This document shows, one piece after another, positions 25,701 to 35,383 of a stretch of 64,000 bases of DNA (its first letter is position 1; every line of letters begins with the position of its first letter). The notes under the pieces are model-generated. The model did no database searches and was not told the DNA's origin. It worked only from the letters and a program-made list of their open reading frames with translations. Made by a program: the position numbers and the translations under genes. This DNA comes from Sediminibacterium sp. (GTDB taxonomy: Bacteria; Bacteroidota; Bacteroidia; Chitinophagales; Chitinophagaceae), in contig QYPL01000005.1 of assembly GCA_007280515.1 (NCBI GenBank), positions 81,683 through 145,682 on the forward strand. Direction: 5' to 3'.

Positions 25701-26402
25701 CTAAGTGCCTATTAAAAAAATAACTAATTTTTTATGTAGCTCCGGCAATTTTAATTTCCACTGGGCCATGGTAGCTGTTACAATAGACTCAGTAGGCCCC
25801 GTAATATCCACACCAATACATAATTTTGTTTGGGGCTTACAAGTTGTTAAAATAGTTTCTAGTAATTGATTATTACGATAAGGTGTTTCTATAAATAATT
25901 GTGTACAATTTCTTTGAATGGCATCGGCCTCTAATGCTTGAATTTTTTTCTTTTTTTCTGTAATATCAATGGGTAAATAGCCATGAAACTGAAATAAATT
26001 ACCATTCATGCCACTGGCCATTAAGGATAATAAAATAGAGGAAGGTCCTGTATAGGGCTTTACTGCAATGCCCATTTCCTGTGCTGCAGCTACTAGTATT
26101 TGTCCAGGGTCGGCAATACCTGCGCAACCCGCTTCAGAAATAATACCAATATTTTTTCCTTTGTTCAATAAATCTTTGAAGGCCTTGATTTGTTCGGCCT
26201 CCACTTTATGAATAGGATACCAAGTATAATTATCAATCACCATTTCCTTCCATAACTTTTTGAAAAAACGTCTTGCTGTTTTTTCTTCTTCTACAAAAAA
26301 AGCATCACATTGCCCAATCCATTTCACCAGATCAGTAGGTAAGGCTTCCCATCCTTCTTCATGTAAAATCATGGGTAATAAAAAAACTTTTCCTTGGCTC
26401 AT
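25701..26402 (-). CDS. SAM-dependent methyltransferase, RsmI-like short form
   Basis: This 233-residue tetrapyrrole-methylase-fold protein resembles RsmI, which 2'-O-methylates C1402 of 16S rRNA. The SAM-pocket motif appears as ISEAGCAGIADPGQ (RsmI: SDAGTPxISDPG), followed by VKPYTGPSSILLSLMASG and LFIETPYRNNQ. It is shorter than standard RsmI and lacks its usual C-terminal domain, matching a Bacteroidota paralogue group whose substrate is uncertain. It overlaps the EI24 gene by 4 bp. Confidence 0.87.
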   Translation of the reverse strand: MSQGKVFLLPMILHEEGWEALPTDLVKWIGQCDAFFVEEEKTARRFFKKLWKEMVIDNYTWYPIHKVEAEQIKAFKDLLNKGKNIGIISEAGCAGIADPGQILVAAAQEMGIAVKPYTGPSSILLSLMASGMNGNLFQFHGYLPIDITEKKKKIQALEADAIQRNCTQLFIETPYRNNQLLETILTTCKPQTKLCIGVDITGPTESIVTATMAQWKLKLPELHKKLVIFLIGT

Positions 26403-27163
26403 ACTTCTTTGTCTTTAAGTTCTTGTGTATTTAATTGGGCGGCTATGAGTGAATAAAAAGGGGCGGTAATCCAACCTATAATGGGCACTAAGTGCATTAT
26501 ATAAAATACAAGTCCATTACCAATGGGCAAACCCTTGTGGTTATTGACATAGGCAGCCGTGGCTACATTGTTTTGTTTTTCTGTAGCTAGGCCATAATCT
26601 AGCATGGCATAACCAAAGAAGTAACATTCTAAAATAATAGTAAAAAAAGGAGTGAACCATCCTACAATGGGTAAAGTACAAATAATTACAATGGGAATAA
26701 GATATACTGTTTGCCATAATAAATTAGTAACATTTAATAACCAAGCCCTTAGTACCAATTTTTGATAAGCAATCCAGTTCAATACAAAGACTTCATTTTT
26801 ATTGATGGCTTCGATGCGTAAATGAAAATAAGAGAAGTAAGGTGCAAATAAAAACAGAAATAAATATTTAAATAAGGCAAAATAAAATAAGAGCAGTGTA
26901 AACGATAGCCAGAAACTGCCCATGGTAATAAAAAAACCAATTAAATCACTACTTAAATTATCTACCCATGATTTTAGTCCTGTTCTCAAAATAATAGCCT
27001 CAATAAATAAACTGGAATATTGACTAAAATAGTTCATGCCTACTAAAAACAAATAAGCATAAATAATACCGGGTATGATCATCCACTTCCACAACTTATG
27101 TTGAAGAATAAAGCGGTGTGCTGTAAAATAAGCACGGATAGCTAAAATGAGTTCTTTTAACAA
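26399..27163 (-). CDS. EI24/CysZ-like membrane protein
   Basis: This is an inner-membrane protein of the EI24 (CysZ-related) superfamily with four to six hydrophobic segments. LPIVGWFTPFFTIILECYFF and HLVPIIGWITAPFYSLIAAQ match the family's repeated PIxGxxxPF motif. CysZ proteins conduct sulfate, but function here is unknown. I prefer a TTG start at 27163 (254 residues) because it clears the upstream upp gene. An ATG at 27217 gives 272 residues but overlaps upp by 44 bp. Its stop overlaps the methyltransferase start by 4 bp, so the two are coupled. Confidence 0.82.
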   Translation of the reverse strand: MLKELILAIRAYFTAHRFILQHKLWKWMIIPGIIYAYLFLVGMNYFSQYSSLFIEAIILRTGLKSWVDNLSSDLIGFFITMGSFWLSFTLLLFYFALFKYLFLFLFAPYFSYFHLRIEAINKNEVFVLNWIAYQKLVLRAWLLNVTNLLWQTVYLIPIVIICTLPIVGWFTPFFTIILECYFFGYAMLDYGLATEKQNNVATAAYVNNHKGLPIGNGLVFYIMHLVPIIGWITAPFYSLIAAQLNTQELKDKEV

Positions 27164-27173
27164 ATTGTAGGGT

Positions 27174-27827
27174 TTAGGATTGCATTTTAGTGCCGTAAGC
27201 AAGGTCGCCTGCGTCACCTAAGCCAGGAATAATATAGCTTTTATCGTTGAGGGTATCGTCAATATCTCCACACCAAATTGGAATATCCTTTCCTAGCGCT
27301 GCTTCCACCTTCTCAATACCTTCTTTGCTAGCGATAGCTACTACTATATGTATTTCCTTGGGCTTGTAAATTTTTGTAAGCGCATGAATGGTTTGAATTA
27401 ATGAAGCACCGGTGGCCAGCATGGGGTCTGATACAATCAGTATTCTATTATTTAAATCGGGGCAGCTCAAGTATTCAATACTTATTTCAAAACTTCCATT
27501 ATCATGGTGTTTGCGATAGGCCGATATAAAAGCATTATCTGCTTTATCAAAATAATTTAACATGCCTTGGTGTAAGGGTAGTCCAGCTCTTAATATAGTG
27601 GCTAGTACAGGTTGTTCTTCTAATACTTTTGATTCATGAACGCCCAATGGAGTTTTAATAGCCTGTATTTTGTAAGGCATTAGCTTACTCATTTCATAAG
27701 CGGCTACTTCTCCAATTCTTTCTAGGTTTCTTCTAAAACGCATTCTGTCATTTTGAACAGTGACATCTCTTAATTCAGCAATCCAGTTGCTCATTAAACT
27801 ATGTTTCTCGCTTAAATGATATACCAT
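27174..27827 (-). CDS. upp: Uracil phosphoribosyltransferase
   Basis: Upp (217 residues) salvages uracil with PRPP to UMP. The PRPP loop is LIVSDPMLATGASL, and ATILRAGLPLHQGM is the family's conserved substrate segment. GDAGDLAYGT at the C-terminus is the uracil-binding signature. It starts a minus-strand run with the EI24 and methyltransferase genes. A TAGTTTTG box lies 17 bp upstream. The adenine deaminase gene 42 bp upstream on the same strand gives a small base-salvage group. Confidence 0.95.
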   Translation of the reverse strand: MVYHLSEKHSLMSNWIAELRDVTVQNDRMRFRRNLERIGEVAAYEMSKLMPYKIQAIKTPLGVHESKVLEEQPVLATILRAGLPLHQGMLNYFDKADNAFISAYRKHHDNGSFEISIEYLSCPDLNNRILIVSDPMLATGASLIQTIHALTKIYKPKEIHIVVAIASKEGIEKVEAALGKDIPIWCGDIDDTLNDKSYIIPGLGDAGDLAYGTKMQS

Positions 27828-27843
27828 GGCTTCTATTTTGTTT

Positions 27844-27851
27844 CAAAACTA
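27844..27851 (-). promoter_or_regulatory. Candidate -7 box TAGTTTTG for upp
   Basis: Minus-strand TAGTTTTG fits TAnnTTTG and lies in the 42-bp gap between ade and upp. It suggests upp can be transcribed independently of ade. Confidence 0.5.
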
Positions 27852-27869
27852 AGTTTCTTCTACACCAAT

Positions 27870-29504
27870 TTAAAATAATTTAAAGGTATCTCCATCAAAA
27901 AGACCTTTATCACTCAATTTAAGATGTGGAATCACCAATAAGGCCATAAAACTGAGTGTCATAAAAGGAGAGCCAAGTTTAGAACCCAAGCTTTTGGCCA
28001 TTAAGTCTATAGCGGTATAGTCGGCCGCCACTTTATAGGGATCTTCTAAGCTCATTAGTCCTGCAACAGGAAGTCCCATTACCTTAGTGGCATTATCATT
28101 CACGCAGCTAATACCTCCTTGTTCTTTAATAACTAAATTAATGGCAGTCACCATATCGGCATCAGATACACCTACTGCTATTATGTTATGACTATCGTGT
28201 GCTACAGTTGAGGCAATGGCTCCATTTTTAAAACCAAAATTTTTGATAAAAGCAATTTTTGGGGGAGCTGCATAGTATCTGTTATAGACCACCATTTTTA
28301 AAATATCTGATGCTGTATTGGAAATGATTTTCTCTGCTTCTAACTTGGGGCTTAACCATAATTTGTTGGTAATAAGCTGTCCATCGATGGCTTCTATGAC
28401 GGCCATTAAGCCATTATCTTGGGGGTATTCATTCAAACTAATTTGAATATCCTTTTCTTGAATGCTTGCTGCATCAAAGGTATTAATAGCTTTCTCTTTT
28501 ACTTCTTTAATAAAAGATTTTCCATTCTCTGCCACCAATTCCCCTTTTATGTAGGTTTGCTTTACTTTAAAAGAAATAAGATCCTCCATTTCAATAAAAT
28601 TAGCAGGGTCACCTATTTTCATTTTTCCTGTGGGTAATTTATAATGGTCCACTGGGTTTATGCAGGCAGCCCTTAAAACAAGCAAGGGGTCAATACCCTT
28701 TGCTACAGCTCTTGCGCATAAACTATTAATATGTCCTTCTAATAAACTATCGGGATGTTTATCATCGCTACAAAGCATTATCATAGAAGGGTGGTCTTCA
28801 ATTAATTCATACAAGGCTTCAAAATTTTTAGCAGCACTACCTTCTCTAATTAAAATTTTCATTCCATGTTGCAATTTATCTAAGGCTTCTTCAATGGTAA
28901 AACATTCATGATCTGTGCTAATACCTGCTTCAATATATTTTTTGGCGTCCTCACCTCTAAGGCCTGGCGCATGACCATCTACTGGTTTACCTATTTTATG
29001 TGCAGCAGCTATTTTTTTCATTACCTCTTCGTCTTTGAATAAGACGCCCGGAAAATTCATCATCTCACTTAAGTAATAAATGTCGGGGTTGGCTAGTAAA
29101 CTACTTACTTGATCGCTATTAAGAGCGGCGCCTGCTGTTTCAAAAATAGTGGCAGGCACACAGCTAGGTGCGCCAAAGAAAAAATGAAAAGCTACTTTTT
29201 TACCATTATCAATCATATACTGAACGCCTTGCATACCGCATACATTGGCAATCTCATGGGGGTCGCTAATAGTTCCAATGGTTCCATGGGTAACTGCTAA
29301 GCGTGCAAAGGAACTAGGAATAAGCATACTACTTTCAATATGCACATGAGCATCTATAAAGCCGGGCAATAAATACTGCATGGGGGCTTCAATAGTAGAT
29401 TCAATAGATTGAATAATTCCATTTTGAACAGTAATAGTAGCAGGGTAGATATGTTTTTTAAGAATATCTACATATTGACCTGAAATGGAAAAGGAGTTGC
29501 CCAT
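27870..29504 (-). CDS. ade: Adenine deaminase
   Basis: This 544-residue amidohydrolase converts adenine to hypoxanthine. [20 protein letters not shown] carries the first metal histidines and the Ade-specific [12 protein letters not shown] and [12 protein letters not shown] give the next ligands, and [12 protein letters not shown] the catalytic aspartate region. The C-terminal Ade-specific domain contains [15 protein letters not shown]. Length and motif order match bacterial Ade well. It sits directly before upp and after the DUF5916 genes on the same strand. Confidence 0.95.
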   Translation of the reverse strand: MGNSFSISGQYVDILKKHIYPATITVQNGIIQSIESTIEAPMQYLLPGFIDAHVHIESSMLIPSSFARLAVTHGTIGTISDPHEIANVCGMQGVQYMIDNGKKVAFHFFFGAPSCVPATIFETAGAALNSDQVSSLLANPDIYYLSEMMNFPGVLFKDEEVMKKIAAAHKIGKPVDGHAPGLRGEDAKKYIEAGISTDHECFTIEEALDKLQHGMKILIREGSAAKNFEALYELIEDHPSMIMLCSDDKHPDSLLEGHINSLCARAVAKGIDPLLVLRAACINPVDHYKLPTGKMKIGDPANFIEMEDLISFKVKQTYIKGELVAENGKSFIKEVKEKAINTFDAASIQEKDIQISLNEYPQDNGLMAVIEAIDGQLITNKLWLSPKLEAEKIISNTASDILKMVVYNRYYAAPPKIAFIKNFGFKNGAIASTVAHDSHNIIAVGVSDADMVTAINLVIKEQGGISCVNDNATKVMGLPVAGLMSLEDPYKVAADYTAIDLMAKSLGSKLGSPFMTLSFMALLVIPHLKLSDKGLFDGDTFKLF

Positions 29505-29519
29505 AAGTTTAATTTGCTA

Positions 29520-31778
29520 TCACAAATTAAACCAATAATTGAACTTAAAGATAAGCGCCCTATTTTTATTTTTAAGCATAGGGTCGGTATAGTAGTTATC
29601 TGTATATACTAAGAAGAAATCGCTCATTGGTTTGTACCTGTATTGCAAACGGCTATTAATATTAAAATTATTGGTTTGGGTATTAAACTGTACAAAAGTA
29701 GTCCAGAACAATTTAGTATTAAAGTTGTACTCTAATTTAGGAGCAATTAAAATCAAATTATTATTTCCATAAATTTTTGGCAATTGAATTTTATCTATTT
29801 CTCCATGCAAAGAAAGGGTTAAATGGGGCTGGTTTCTCCAAATGATGCCTGCTCCAACACCAGTAATATTACCATTATAGTATTGTCCTAAGGTTAACTT
29901 TGAGTTCCAACTAAACATTTTACGCATATCAGAATTGTACATCAACTCGAATTGATTGTATTTGTAATTTCCTGAAGGTAGGGGGATACCATCACCTGGT
30001 TTGGTGGGGTATAATAAATTAAGATTTGAATTGGTAAACGTGAATGTTAAGCCTGAACTATTTCTGTACTCTGTTTTTATCTTTAAAGTATTTTCATTTT
30101 CACTAAAGCTATTATCTGCATTAAATACGACGAGTTCTTCTAATGAAAATTCTACTCTACCAATTTTTCCATTATTTATAAATAGTTTTTTAGTTATGTT
30201 GGCGTAAGCATCTTTATAACCTACTCTTATAGTGGTATCTCTTAAGGCATCGTAATTATCAATTCTTTGTACATAGCCCATATCGGTATAATAATTTTTG
30301 CCCACATTGCCCATCTGTCCAAAAATACGCCAGTTCTTGATAGTCCTAGCAACAGAAGCTTCGAAAAAAGCATCCTTAGTATTAATGGTAGGCTTCATAG
30401 ATTGATGGTAACTAATTTCTGCTTTTTTGGTACCCTCGCTATTGGCTAATTCCAAGGTCATACCTGCATTTCTTCCATATCGGTCCATTGGATTTTTTGC
30501 AAGCTCTGCAGCTGAAATAAAATTTTCTCTATTTAAAAAATAAGTCTTGAATAAAGATCTTTGCCAAAATCTTTTTTGAATAGTGAATGCTGTAAAATTT
30601 TCTGGTGAATAACTCCCTTTAGCACTTGTTTGAATATTCATCATTCCAATTCTAGTCGATGCATTTAAATTGCCTGAAATTCTTGCCCCAAGTAATATAG
30701 GTATGGTATTGCCTTGTTTGTCTAAGCCAATGGTTCTAGAATAAAATGGACTTATGAAGTAATTTCCTAAGCTGGAAAATAAGTCAGCATTCTCTAAAAA
30801 GAAGGTTCTTTTTTCTGGTAAGAAAATATTGAAACGTGTTAGGTTCGTCACCTGTTGATCTACTTCTACTTGGGAAAAATCGGGGTTCACTGTAACATCT
30901 AAATTTAAAGAAGAATTTAAAGTTAATTTAGCGTCAAAGCCAATATTGCCATTATTTTGAAGCGATTTTTTATTTTCATCGTCAGTGGTTGCATTTCCAG
31001 TGATATAGGGAAGTAATATTTTGTTTAGACTCGATTTTGGCGGAGCATTTGGCCAATTTAAAATGCCCATATAGCCTAAATCATAGGACTTAAAAATAGG
31101 AGGCACTTTCGTCCAACAACTGTATTCATTGGTTTGCAAATCACCTCTTAAAAAATTAATACCCCAAAATGGTTGCTTGTCATTATACCTCAATGACTTT
31201 AAAGGAATGGCAATTTCTGCAATCCAATAACCTGCATACATTTTGGTGGTAGAATTCCACTTGGTATCCCAACTATAAGAAAGTTTTTCTTCAGTATTGG
31301 TAGTAAGTTCATCTTCTGATTGAACATTTTTAGAGGTCAATGCAAAAATGAAACCATTGGTTTTTTGACTCAATGGATCTAAAATTATAGCTACGCCATC
31401 TGAACCTTCATACCCTAGATCTCTTTTTAAACTTTTAATAATTTGTTCCTCTTTAGCAAATACTTTAAAGGCGAAGTAGATATTTTTATCATCATAGGTC
31501 ATAAGTACTTCTGTGGCTTGCTTTGGAGCGCCTATATTATTAGGGTACTTTTTTGTAAAATTATTAGCAAGTGTAGCTATTTTCCATACGGGTTCATCTA
31601 AAATACCATCCAGTACAATGGGATTTGTAGTGGGTTGAATGTTTAATTGAAAATCTTTTTGAAAATCTGAAATATTTTGAGCTTTACTAAAATATCCCAA
31701 AAACAACAATGTTAAAAGCAAGTAAAGCTTTCTGTAAGATTTTATTAATAAAGAAAGCTGCTGGTATCGATTTTGCAT
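29520..31778 (-). CDS. DUF5916/CBM9-like outer-membrane protein, copy 1
   Basis: This protein is 752 residues from the chosen start. A signal sequence ends near YFSKAQN. A CBM9-like beta-sandwich (about 45-235, starting VLDGILDEPVWK) is followed by a DUF5916 beta-strand region that looks like an outer-membrane barrel, ending in aromatic FKFNYWFNL. The motif RFNIFLPEKRTFFLENADLF is strongly shared with the paralogue upstream. Function is unknown; carbohydrate binding is only suggested by the CBM9-like fold. I chose the ATG at 31778 because MQNRYQQL starts both paralogues and the longer frame's TTG lies inside a promoter box. Confidence 0.87.
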   Translation of the reverse strand: MQNRYQQLSLLIKSYRKLYLLLTLLFLGYFSKAQNISDFQKDFQLNIQPTTNPIVLDGILDEPVWKIATLANNFTKKYPNNIGAPKQATEVLMTYDDKNIYFAFKVFAKEEQIIKSLKRDLGYEGSDGVAIILDPLSQKTNGFIFALTSKNVQSEDELTTNTEEKLSYSWDTKWNSTTKMYAGYWIAEIAIPLKSLRYNDKQPFWGINFLRGDLQTNEYSCWTKVPPIFKSYDLGYMGILNWPNAPPKSSLNKILLPYITGNATTDDENKKSLQNNGNIGFDAKLTLNSSLNLDVTVNPDFSQVEVDQQVTNLTRFNIFLPEKRTFFLENADLFSSLGNYFISPFYSRTIGLDKQGNTIPILLGARISGNLNASTRIGMMNIQTSAKGSYSPENFTAFTIQKRFWQRSLFKTYFLNRENFISAAELAKNPMDRYGRNAGMTLELANSEGTKKAEISYHQSMKPTINTKDAFFEASVARTIKNWRIFGQMGNVGKNYYTDMGYVQRIDNYDALRDTTIRVGYKDAYANITKKLFINNGKIGRVEFSLEELVVFNADNSFSENENTLKIKTEYRNSSGLTFTFTNSNLNLLYPTKPGDGIPLPSGNYKYNQFELMYNSDMRKMFSWNSKLTLGQYYNGNITGVGAGIIWRNQPHLTLSLHGEIDKIQLPKIYGNNNLILIAPKLEYNFNTKLFWTTFVQFNTQTNNFNINSRLQYRYKPMSDFFLVYTDNYYTDPMLKNKNRALIFKFNYWFNL

Positions 31779-31830
31779 TGGGTGCAAATATCCACTATGT
31801 AATTAAAACAGCCCTAATTAGTTAAAGTTT
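31776..31830 (-). promoter_or_regulatory. Conserved upstream block of DUF5916 copy 1
   Basis: On the minus strand the sequence GATATTTGCACCCAATG joins a near-consensus -7 box directly to the ATG, leaving at most about six bases of leader. GGCTGTTTTAATTACAT upstream of it is repeated before copy 2. The box differs from TAnnTTTG at its first base. Confidence 0.5.
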
Positions 31831-31925
31831 TTTTGAAAAAAAGGTATAAACGGCTCATCCTGAGGCTCACAAATAAGGCTAGAACAGTTATTTTGAGGTG
31901 AAAACTACCTTTTTAGTATTTGCCA

Positions 31926-34184
31926 CTACAAATTAAACCAGTAACTAAACTTAAAAATTAGCGCCCTATTTTTATTTTTAAACAGAGGGTCGGTAAAGTA
32001 GTTGTCGGTATATACCAAGAAGAAGTCACTCATAGGTTTGAACCTATATTGCAAGCGGCTATTAATATTGAAGTTATTGCTCTGTGTATTGTATTGTACG
32101 AAAGTGGTCCAGAATAATTTTGTACTAAAATTCCACTCCACCCTTGGTTGTAGTAATACTAAATTGGTGCTGCCATAGGGGTTGGGAAATACGATATTAT
32201 TAAATTGAGCGCTTAATAAAACTTTAAAATGGGGTTGGTTTCTGTAAGTAATGCCCATGGAAATTCCTTTTACTCGCCCATTATAAAACTGACCAATATT
32301 CAATATACCTTCTATTCCAAATATCTTTCTCATATCAGATGTATACTTTATTTGAATCTGATTAAAAGTATAATTCCCAACAGGCAACGGTACACCTTTA
32401 GTAAAAGAAATAGGGTATAACAAGTTGACAATCGTATTTTTAAAATCAAGACTGAAAAGTGAAGCATTTTTGAATTGAAAATCAGATCCCAATTTATTAT
32501 CGGCTTGATTAATGGAGTTGTCAGGATGTAGGGTAGTGAAACTTTCAATTTTCAAAATCATTTTACCAATGGGGCCATTTGCAGGAAATAACTTGTAGCT
32601 AAGCGAATTTAATATGTTTTTAAAACCAACTCGAATAGTCGTATCTCTAATGGCGTCATAATTATTAATGCCTTGAACAAATCCCATGTCGGTGTAATAA
32701 TTTTTTCCTAAACTTCCAATAAGTGAAACATAAGACCAGTGTTTTGAATTTGTCATAAACCCAGTACTCGCATAAATATCGTCATTATTAATACCTGACT
32801 TAAAAGATTTATGTATGTCGGTCCAGCTACTAAAAGTTCCTGCCGTATTAGAATATTCAAAAGTAAGCCCTGCATTTCGGCCATATCTATCTAATGGATT
32901 TTTCTTTGCTTCTGCTTCTGAAATAAAATTTTCTCTATTTAAAAAGTAAGTTTTTATGATAGAGCGTTTCAATACGCTTCTTTGTAAAGTAAAGGCTGTG
33001 AAATTCTCGGCTGAGTAATTGCCTTGTTTACCTGTTTGCATATTCATCAAACCAATACGGGTTGCGGGGTTTAAATTACCAGACATTCTTGCTCCAAATA
33101 AAATAGGTATTTTATTACCTTCTTTATCTAGTCCAATGGTTCTAGAATAAAAGGGTCTTATAGAGGGCATACCAAAATCGGAAAACAAATCTGAATTCTC
33201 TAAAAAGAAACCTCTTTTTTCTGGAAGAAAAATATTGAACCTGGTAAGGTTGGTTACTTGTTGGTCTACTTCTACTTGAGAAAAATCGGGATTCACTGTT
33301 AAGTCTAAATTCAATGAAGCGTTTAATGCCACTTTTGCATCAAATCCACCGGTAGCATTAGTGTTCAGAGACTTTCCATTTTCTTTATCTTCTCCACTAG
33401 ATCCCGATATAAAGGGCAGAAAAATAATATTATTTTTTGTAGTAGGCGTGGCTGCAGGCCAGTTTAATAAACCCATATAACCTAAATCATAGGCTTTGAA
33501 AATAGGGGGCACCTTGGTAAAAGTGCTATACTCATTATTTTTTGCATCACCCCTTAAAAAATTTATACCCCATTGTAATTGTTTAGGGTCATACCTAATA
33601 GATTTTAAAGGAATCATTATCTCAGCAATCCAATAGGTTCCATAATCCTTGGTGGCAGAAAACCATTTAGTATCCCAACTCCAAGTAGGCTTTTCTTGAA
33701 AACTTAAACTTAGTTGGTCTTCTGATTGAACATTTAAAGCGCTTAATAAAAAGAAAAACCCATTGGTTTTTTTATTCAAGGGGTCCAACATTATACCCAC
33801 TCCATCATTTCCTTCATTACCAATATCTCTTTTTAAACTTCTAGAAATAGCTGTTCCACTATCATAGACTTTAAATCCAAAATAAATATTATCATTATCG
33901 TAAGTGAATCTTACTTCGGTTTGGCGTTTAGCCTCTCCAATATCATTAGGAAACTTTTTCTTAAAATCTTTGGCTACTTCAGTAGTGGCCCAAACGGGTT
34001 CGTCTAAAATGCCGTCTATTTTAATTTTATCCGTAGTGGGTTGTATATGAAGCTGAAAGCCTTTTTGAAAATCTGAAATATTTTGAGCAGCTATCAAATA
34101 ACTGCAAAACAGTAGGCTTAAAAGCAAGCTCATTTTTTTGTAAGCCTTATTAAAAAAGGGTAGCTGCTGGTATCGATTTTGCAT
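31926..34184 (-). CDS. DUF5916/CBM9-like outer-membrane protein, copy 2
   Basis: This 752-residue paralogue of the gene downstream has the same plan: a signal sequence, a CBM9-like sandwich with IDGILDEPVWATTE, and a barrel region with RFNIFLPEKRGFFLENSDLF and final FKFSYWFNL. Many segments align without gaps, so this is a tandem duplication that has since diverged. The two genes are separated by about 150 bp containing a copy of the same promoter block. I placed the start at 34184 (MQNRYQQL); an ATG at 34205 is possible but lies before the -7 box. The substrate or role is unknown. Confidence 0.87.
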   Translation of the reverse strand: MQNRYQQLPFFNKAYKKMSLLLSLLFCSYLIAAQNISDFQKGFQLHIQPTTDKIKIDGILDEPVWATTEVAKDFKKKFPNDIGEAKRQTEVRFTYDNDNIYFGFKVYDSGTAISRSLKRDIGNEGNDGVGIMLDPLNKKTNGFFFLLSALNVQSEDQLSLSFQEKPTWSWDTKWFSATKDYGTYWIAEIMIPLKSIRYDPKQLQWGINFLRGDAKNNEYSTFTKVPPIFKAYDLGYMGLLNWPAATPTTKNNIIFLPFISGSSGEDKENGKSLNTNATGGFDAKVALNASLNLDLTVNPDFSQVEVDQQVTNLTRFNIFLPEKRGFFLENSDLFSDFGMPSIRPFYSRTIGLDKEGNKIPILFGARMSGNLNPATRIGLMNMQTGKQGNYSAENFTAFTLQRSVLKRSIIKTYFLNRENFISEAEAKKNPLDRYGRNAGLTFEYSNTAGTFSSWTDIHKSFKSGINNDDIYASTGFMTNSKHWSYVSLIGSLGKNYYTDMGFVQGINNYDAIRDTTIRVGFKNILNSLSYKLFPANGPIGKMILKIESFTTLHPDNSINQADNKLGSDFQFKNASLFSLDFKNTIVNLLYPISFTKGVPLPVGNYTFNQIQIKYTSDMRKIFGIEGILNIGQFYNGRVKGISMGITYRNQPHFKVLLSAQFNNIVFPNPYGSTNLVLLQPRVEWNFSTKLFWTTFVQYNTQSNNFNINSRLQYRFKPMSDFFLVYTDNYFTDPLFKNKNRALIFKFSYWFNL

Positions 34185-34240
34185 TAGGGTGCAAATATCT
34201 AACATGTAATTAAAACAGCCTTCATAAGTTGCAAAAATTC
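34182..34240 (-). promoter_or_regulatory. Conserved upstream block of DUF5916 copy 2
   Basis: GATATTTGCACCCTAATG on the minus strand mirrors the copy 1 arrangement with one extra base. The sequence GGCTGTTTTAATTACAT is again present upstream, followed further out by a T-rich run and CGTTTAT. Confidence 0.5.
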
Positions 34241-34262
34241 AGTAAAAAAAGGGATAAACGGG

Positions 34263-34943
34263 CTAGTCTTTGTCCAATAAATCGGGTCGGCGCTGTTTTG
34301 TACGCAAAATGGCCTGTTCCTGCCTCCAATCATCTACTTTTTTGGGGTCTCCTGTAAGTAAAATGGGCGGTACAGGTAAACCTCTAAATTCAGCAGGTCT
34401 TGAGTAAACGGGGGGTGCTAATAAATTATCTTGAAAAGAATCGGTTAAGGCAGAGGTTTCATCATTCAATACGCCAGGGATAAGTCTTCCAATGGCATCT
34501 ACTACCACAGCGGCAGCTAATTCACCCCCACTTAAAACATAATCGCCAATGGAAATTTCTTTGGTAACATATAAGTCTCGAATTCTTTGATCGATTCCTT
34601 TATAATGCCCACAAATAATTAAAATTCTATTTTGTAAAGAAAGTGTATTGGCTTGTTTTTGATCAAAACGCGCTCCGTCGGGTGTCATAAAAATAATTTC
34701 ATCAAACTTACCCGCTTCTTGTAGTTGGTCAATGGCGTTGGCTAAGGGTTCGCAAACCATTACCATACCTGCACCTCCTCCATATTGATAGTCGTCCACC
34801 TGGCCATGTTTATTAATAGCCCAGTCTCTGAGGTTATGTAATTTTATAGTAAGCAAACCTTTTTCCTGCGCCCTTTTCATCATACTATGTTCAAAGGGGC
34901 TCGCTAATAATTCTGGCAGTACTGTTAAAATTTCAATGGTCAT
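34263..34943 (-). CDS. trmD: tRNA (guanine-37-N1)-methyltransferase
   Basis: TrmD (226 residues) methylates G37 next to the anticodon and prevents frameshifting. The trefoil-knot SAM site is visible as LIICGHYKGIDQRI and SIGDYVLSGGELAA. DYQYGGGAGMVM near the N-terminus is the conserved substrate loop. The usual partners rpsP and rimM are about 8 kb away on the other strand, so the common rpsP-rimM-trmD operon is split here. It is followed by the DUF5916 genes and preceded by an S4 protein gene. Confidence 0.96.
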   Translation of the reverse strand: MTIEILTVLPELLASPFEHSMMKRAQEKGLLTIKLHNLRDWAINKHGQVDDYQYGGGAGMVMVCEPLANAIDQLQEAGKFDEIIFMTPDGARFDQKQANTLSLQNRILIICGHYKGIDQRIRDLYVTKEISIGDYVLSGGELAAAVVVDAIGRLIPGVLNDETSALTDSFQDNLLAPPVYSRPAEFRGLPVPPILLTGDPKKVDDWRQEQAILRTKQRRPDLLDKD

Positions 34944-34976
34944 ATGGTAAAGATAAAAGAATCCTAAGGAATTTGT

Positions 34977-35381
34977 TTAATCTAATAATTCACCTAAATC
35001 GCGTCTGTCTTTTTTTGTAGGCCTTCCAATTTTACTTAAACGCTTACCGGTTTGAAAAGTGGATGCTACTTGTCGCACGCGTTCTAATTCTTCAATAGGG
35101 GTGAGGTCTTCATAATATTTAATGGCTTCTGCATAGGCCAGTCTTCCTTCTAATACTTGCGTCACTCTAATCACCCAGTTTTTATGCTCCGTTCTTGCTT
35201 CGTACTCATCACCTACTACTACATTTCGAGAAGCTTTCACAGGCTCACCTTTTATTTTAACGCGTCCTTTGTCAATGGCTTCCGTAGCCTGAGATCTTGT
35301 TTTAAAAATACGGATAGACCATAAGTATTTATCTAGTCGTACTTTTTTCTTTTCTGTTTTGATAATAGCAGCAGCTTTCAT
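34977..35381 (-). CDS. S4-domain RNA-binding protein (Hsp15-like)
   Basis: This 134-residue protein has an S4 domain at the N-terminus (VRLDKYLWSIRIFKTRSQAT then EAIDKGRVKIKG) and a basic, charged C-terminus. It resembles Hsp15, which rescues stalled 50S subunits carrying nascent chains; that function is inferred from family. It is 2 bp after the M20 peptidase gene and 33 bp before trmD on the same strand. Confidence 0.88.
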   Translation of the reverse strand: MKAAAIIKTEKKKVRLDKYLWSIRIFKTRSQATEAIDKGRVKIKGEPVKASRNVVVGDEYEARTEHKNWVIRVTQVLEGRLAYAEAIKYYEDLTPIEELERVRQVASTFQTGKRLSKIGRPTKKDRRDLGELLD

Positions 35382-35383
35382 GC

